Assembly: GCF_027913035.1 (NCBI RefSeq)
Contig: NZ_CP115775.1
Location: 186,001-250,000 of the forward strand
Length of the DNA: 64,000 nucleotides
Source of the DNA: Paracoccus albus
GTDB lineage: Bacteria; Pseudomonadota; Alphaproteobacteria; Rhodobacterales; Rhodobacteraceae
Direction: 5' to 3'
The notes beneath the pieces are model-generated. The model saw only the letters and a list, made by a program, of their open reading frames with translations. It was not told the origin of the DNA and made no database searches. Positions 60,836-64,000 of this stretch are shown piece by piece. The first letter of the stretch is position 1. The number at the start of each line of letters is the position of its first letter. The position numbers and the translations under genes were made by a program.

Positions 60836-61545
60836 ATGACACGCATACCCTTTATCAAAGCCATCTTCGCCGCGAGCGATGAAACCATCGCCGACGTGCA
60901 GGACAGATTTGTCGAGCATCTGCGCAAATTGCGCTCGCCCCCGGACGAGCCGCCCCGGGAGGGTGCCGATGCAGAATCCGAACAGCTTCGTATGGCAATC
61001 ACCCGGCACAATTTCCGCGGACGCCTGTCGAAGGCCGATGTCGCCAAGATCAAGGCCCGTGCCGGGCGCATCGTCGCGGCGCGGGCAGCAGCAAATGGCC
61101 TGAGCCATCTCAAACCTGATGAAATTGAGCGTCTCTCCGCCCTCCGTCACGGCGTGCGCCTGTCTGCGATCCAGTCAGAGGATCAGCCAGACGAAATCGC
61201 GGCCCAGCTCCATCAGGAAACGCCCTGGATGGCGCCCGCCACCGAGTTGGTCTGGTATGCCAGGCGGCGTTCGGGATTCGATGGTGAGATCGGCTTTCGA
61301 CTTCCACCCATGCTCCTCAACGGCCTGCCGGGGGTCGGCAAGACAAGATGGGCCGCCCGCCTTGGCCAGTTGCTCGATATGCCATAGCTGCAGATTGATG
61401 CCAGCGGGGAAGGTGCCTCCTTCGGGATCGCCGGTCTTCAGCGCGGTTGGGGCAGCGCCGGCCCAGGAAGAATTCTCGAAACCGTTCTGAACACATTGAC
61501 CGGCAATCCGCTGGTCATCATCGACATCAAAGTTTGAGAAGGCCG
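60836..61545 (+). pseudogene. Decayed second copy of the Lon-like AAA+ ATPase
   Basis: It aligns from the start codon with the ATPase at 36433; about nine of ten residues agree by eye (MTRIPFIKAIFAASDETI). Walker A is GLPGVGKT. A TAG at 61385-61387 interrupts the frame after GQLLDMP. Beyond it the old frame is still readable (QIDASGEGASFGIAGLQRG) until Walker B, where LVIID is followed by a short insertion and a frameshift. Similarity stops at about 61545, inside the convergent CocE gene. The sensor and finger regions are missing. Confidence 0.9.
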
Positions 61546-63206
61546 GCGCACCGACTTGGAAGAACGAGGCGCCCAGTCATAACAGTCTGGAGGTAACTCT
61601 GAGACGCTCTTGCCGAGCTTGTTGTTCCGCTTTTCGCGCAAACATCAAAGCGTGGGAAATTGGATGAAGCAATTTGCAGCCGGATACGGTTTTTCAATGC
61701 AAACTGGTGGCCGATATGTCCGAGTTTTATCACTAACTGGGTCGTCGAGATGAGATCGTCCTGAAAAAATTGGCTCGAGCGCAGGATGCCATCAACAAGT
61801 CCAAAGCTCTCGCCATTCGGCGTGACCTCACACAACCGGCCGGTCCAGTCACAGATTTTGACGCTGCTAGCAACGGTCAGTTCGACAGCAACCAGTCCGA
61901 TGACATCTAGCGGGATCGTCAAAGGATCGCTGGTGAAGGTTATCACGTCTTCGCGGCATTCGATTTCAGATTGCCTCATCGGTCCGGAGTTTCGTCCCAG
62001 CAACAGCCCTGGCAAGAAGGTTGCGCCGCCAGTTGTCGGGACCGGAGAGTTGGGATCGAATGTCCAGCTTCGCGAATTTGGTGATGACGGTTTGGTTTGA
62101 CGCAGCCGATCACCGTCCAGATGCAGTTCCAGGCGCGATTCCTCGGGAAGCGGCCAGTCATCCGCCTCGTGCCAGATATTGGTCCCAGTCTGGAACCACG
62201 ACACCATGGGACGGCGGGGCATGCGTCCCGAAAATATATCGGAGAAGAAATCGAGCTGTGCATCCGAAAGCATCGCAGTCGAGGCAGTATAGCCGTGCCA
62301 CATCTCGCCTTGCCGGTCTTTGGGATTGCCATGCGACCAAGGGCCGATGATCAGGCGATCCGGGCAGTCGCAGGCGTGCTGATAGCGGGCGCGGGCAGTC
62401 TCGAACAACTCGATCGACCCCTCTGCAAACAGGTCGTTCCAGCCTGCGGTGACCAGCATCGCCACGCGGCATTGCGCCAGATCGTCAAGGTGCTCTCGGT
62501 CGCTGGAAGAGGCGAGGGCGCGATCAACGTCCAGCCATTCCCTCGCATACGGGGCCAGTTCATACAGGTCATCGGCGATGTCAGGAAGATCGCCATAGGC
62601 GGCATCAGGGTCAGTCAGCAGCCGTGCCATAAAGGCCTGCAATCGCTCTGCCGCCTCTGCTTCCATACTCGGCAGGCGACGAGCAAGATCGGCGGGACCG
62701 AGCGCCTCGATGATCCACAGCAGGACAAAGCCCAGTTCGATCGCGCCGCCGCGATATGTCCATGTCTCACCGTGCCGTGCCGTGGTCAGTTGAGGAGAGA
62801 TGGCGAGGAGTCCGGGCGGGTTTTCGGCCGCTGCGAGGACCTGCGTGGCGCCAACGTAAGAGGCACCGAACATTCCGACCTGGCCGTTGCAGAATGGTTG
62901 CTTCAGAAGCCAGGCGATGGTGTCGGCGCCGTCTTTGCCCTCATGCAGGAAGGGATCGAATTCGCCATCAGAGCCATAGCGGCCGCGCGTATCTTGCACC
63001 ATGACCGCCATGCCGCGCCTGAGTGCAGACTGGAATTCCAGCGCCGAGATATACTGCGCGCCATGTACGTCCGCGCGCCGGTATGGTGTGCGCTGCAACA
63101 GCACCGGCCAGGGGCCATCGCCATCAGGCAGCCAGACGTCGCCGCGCAGAATTGTTCCGTCGCGCATCGCGGTCTCGACACTGTCGAGAATGGTAAAACG
63201 TTTCAT
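61527..63206 (-). CDS. CocE/NonD-family hydrolase with altered C-terminus
   Basis: A 559-residue X-Pro-dipeptidyl-peptidase-like alpha/beta hydrolase: PWPVLLQRTPYRR, VMVQDTRGRYGSDGEFDPF, nucleophile elbow VGMFGASYVGATQ (Ser), LVTAGWNDLFAEGSIELF (Asp) and GPWSHGNP (His), then the jelly-roll domain ending ASSNFPRF and TGRLVLPS. The last eight residues (RCAGLLKL) and the stop codon are read from the antisense strand of the decayed AAA+ copy, so the native end was replaced when the old transposon was truncated. It lies 12 nt after the ABC permease gene and is probably co-transcribed with it. Substrate unknown (ester or peptide-like). Confidence 0.85.
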   Translation of the reverse strand: MKRFTILDSVETAMRDGTILRGDVWLPDGDGPWPVLLQRTPYRRADVHGAQYISALEFQSALRRGMAVMVQDTRGRYGSDGEFDPFLHEGKDGADTIAWLLKQPFCNGQVGMFGASYVGATQVLAAAENPPGLLAISPQLTTARHGETWTYRGGAIELGFVLLWIIEALGPADLARRLPSMEAEAAERLQAFMARLLTDPDAAYGDLPDIADDLYELAPYAREWLDVDRALASSSDREHLDDLAQCRVAMLVTAGWNDLFAEGSIELFETARARYQHACDCPDRLIIGPWSHGNPKDRQGEMWHGYTASTAMLSDAQLDFFSDIFSGRMPRRPMVSWFQTGTNIWHEADDWPLPEESRLELHLDGDRLRQTKPSSPNSRSWTFDPNSPVPTTGGATFLPGLLLGRNSGPMRQSEIECREDVITFTSDPLTIPLDVIGLVAVELTVASSVKICDWTGRLCEVTPNGESFGLVDGILRSSQFFQDDLISTTQLVIKLGHIGHQFALKNRIRLQIASSNFPRFDVCAKSGTTSSARASQSYLQTVMTGRLVLPSRCAGLLKL

Positions 63207-63218
63207 CGAACTGTCTTC

Positions 63219-64000
63219 TCAGCGCGCAATGAAGCGCTGACGGAGCTGGTCGAAAGAGACCGCGAGGATCAGTAGTATGCCGGCTGCGACCTGTTGCCAG
63301 GTCGAGTTGATGTTCATCAGCGTCATGCCATTATTGAGGACGCCGACGATGAGCAAACCCAGAATTGTGCCGAACATTGACCCGATGCCGCCTTTCAGGC
63401 TGGTGCCGCCGAGAATAATGGCTGTGACCACCGCAAGCTCCAGACCGACACCTGTTGTGCCGGAGGTAGAGCCCAGTTGCGATGCACTAACCAGTCCCGT
63501 CAAGGCCATACAGATGCCCGAGGCGATGAATGCGAGAAACAGGGTACGTTTGGTGCGAATTCCGACCAGACGGGCCGCGCTTTCATTCGCGCCAATTGCA
63601 TAGATCGTCCGGCCAAAGACGGTTTTTGCCAGAAGCACGCCGACGGCGATGGCTACTATGACGAATAACAGCGCTGACAATGGGATATCGAAAAGCGGAC
63701 GATAGATGGCCCAATCAAAACCATTGACACGGACGCTGGACGCGCCGCCGATGGACAGTGTCAGCCCACGGAAAATGGCCAGCGTACCTAGTGTTGTAAT
63801 CAGTGCATTGACACCGACGACCGTGACCAGAAACCCGTTCAGCGCACCGATTCCTATACCGGTCGCCAACGCTACCAGGATTGCCGGGAAAATTCCCATC
63901 GCATTCGCAGCGAGCGCGAATATCAGTGCGACGAATGCCATGCCGCTGCCGACCGAAAGATCGAATTGTCCGCCAATCAGAAGGATAGTGCCACCCGCGG
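63219..64000 (-). CDS. Ribose-type ABC transporter permease, N-terminus outside window
   Basis: Carbohydrate-type (RbsC/AraH) permease; 260 codons are visible and the 5' part lies beyond the right edge. GGTILLIGGQFDLSVGSGMAFV matches the family's G-IDLSVG signature. Downstream are GIGIGALNGFLVTVVGVNALITTLGT, the EAA-like ANESAARLVGIRTKR, and VVTAIILGGTSLKGGIGSMFGTILG. The frame is open to base 64000, so the internal ATG at 63941 is not the start. With the CocE hydrolase 12 nt downstream it probably belongs to an uptake-plus-hydrolysis operon. Confidence 0.9.
   Translation of the reverse strand, partial: AGGTILLIGGQFDLSVGSGMAFVALIFALAANAMGIFPAILVALATGIGIGALNGFLVTVVGVNALITTLGTLAIFRGLTLSIGGASSVRVNGFDWAIYRPLFDIPLSALLFVIVAIAVGVLLAKTVFGRTIYAIGANESAARLVGIRTKRTLFLAFIASGICMALTGLVSASQLGSTSGTTGVGLELAVVTAIILGGTSLKGGIGSMFGTILGLLIVGVLNNGMTLMNINSTWQQVAAGILLILAVSFDQLRQRFIAR

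Overview
The window is about 60% GC and gene-dense. It looks like the chromosome of an alphaproteobacterium of the Rhodobacteraceae, with Paracoccus the most likely genus. The reasons are the argH / small lipoprotein / lysA / DUF4175 gene order, the ald-Lrp pair, the class of membrane proteins, and short intergenic regions with stop/start overlaps. The genus is inferred from gene content; no rRNA is present.

1-31 kb is ordinary chromosome. It begins with a partial thiolase (1-1058, minus), an EAL phosphodiesterase, a 3-methyladenine glycosylase and a TlpA thioredoxin divergent from argH. Then come an argH / LptM-like / small membrane protein / lysA / DUF4175 operon, mscL, and ald divergent from an AsnC-type regulator. 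These are followed by a META lipoprotein, a TauE/SafE permease, dapE, a GNAT enzyme, RNase R, a VOC protein, a group III truncated haemoglobin, an EamA exporter, queF and ileS. After ileS lie a glycosyltransferase-like protein, tRNA-Tyr, rlmB, a YHS protein and a CoA-binding protein. Upstream of ileS there is a consensus-like promoter, a 15-codon reading frame with two Ile-Ile pairs, and a strong terminator hairpin. Together these look like a leader-peptide attenuator.

27.4-36.1 kb is a gamma-glutamylation (Puu-like) polyamine/amine utilisation locus. A minus-strand operon encodes a class I amidotransferase, a PaiB-like protein, a glutamine-synthetase-type ligase and a PuuB-like oxidase. It is divergent from a polar amino acid/amine ABC transporter followed by a second glutamine-synthetase-type ligase.

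36.1-61.5 kb is an island between two convergent chromosomal genes, the second ligase and a CocE-type hydrolase. I read most of it as one 24.4-kb Tn7-like transposon (36134-60533). A TGT-initiated left end lies 2 nt after the ligase stop codon, and an ACA-terminated right end lies behind a tnsA-tnsB-tnsC-tniQ operon. Both ends carry 26-nt terminal repeats and matching internal sites. Just inside the left end sit a Lon-like AAA+ ATPase and an XRE-type regulator. The cargo includes an MFS gene fragment; a MarR-controlled sulfatase / FAD-oxidase operon divergent from a tripartite tricarboxylate transporter; an IS5-type transposase relic; and a RibD-like reductase. It also includes a LysR-controlled operon of exported proteins (CxxCH haem protein, Tat hydrolase, CMD protein, DUF6152, DUF6644, cupin, MFS exporter, tautomerase) and a Fic toxin with its antitoxin. 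Five bases beyond the right end, a second left end starts (60539). It leads into a decayed copy of the AAA+ gene that breaks off inside the 3' end of the CocE gene, so it is the stump of an older tandem element.

61.5-64 kb returns to chromosome: the CocE/NonD hydrolase and a ribose-type ABC permease that runs off the right edge. I found no rRNA, CRISPR array or cas gene. The only tRNA found is tRNA-Tyr.
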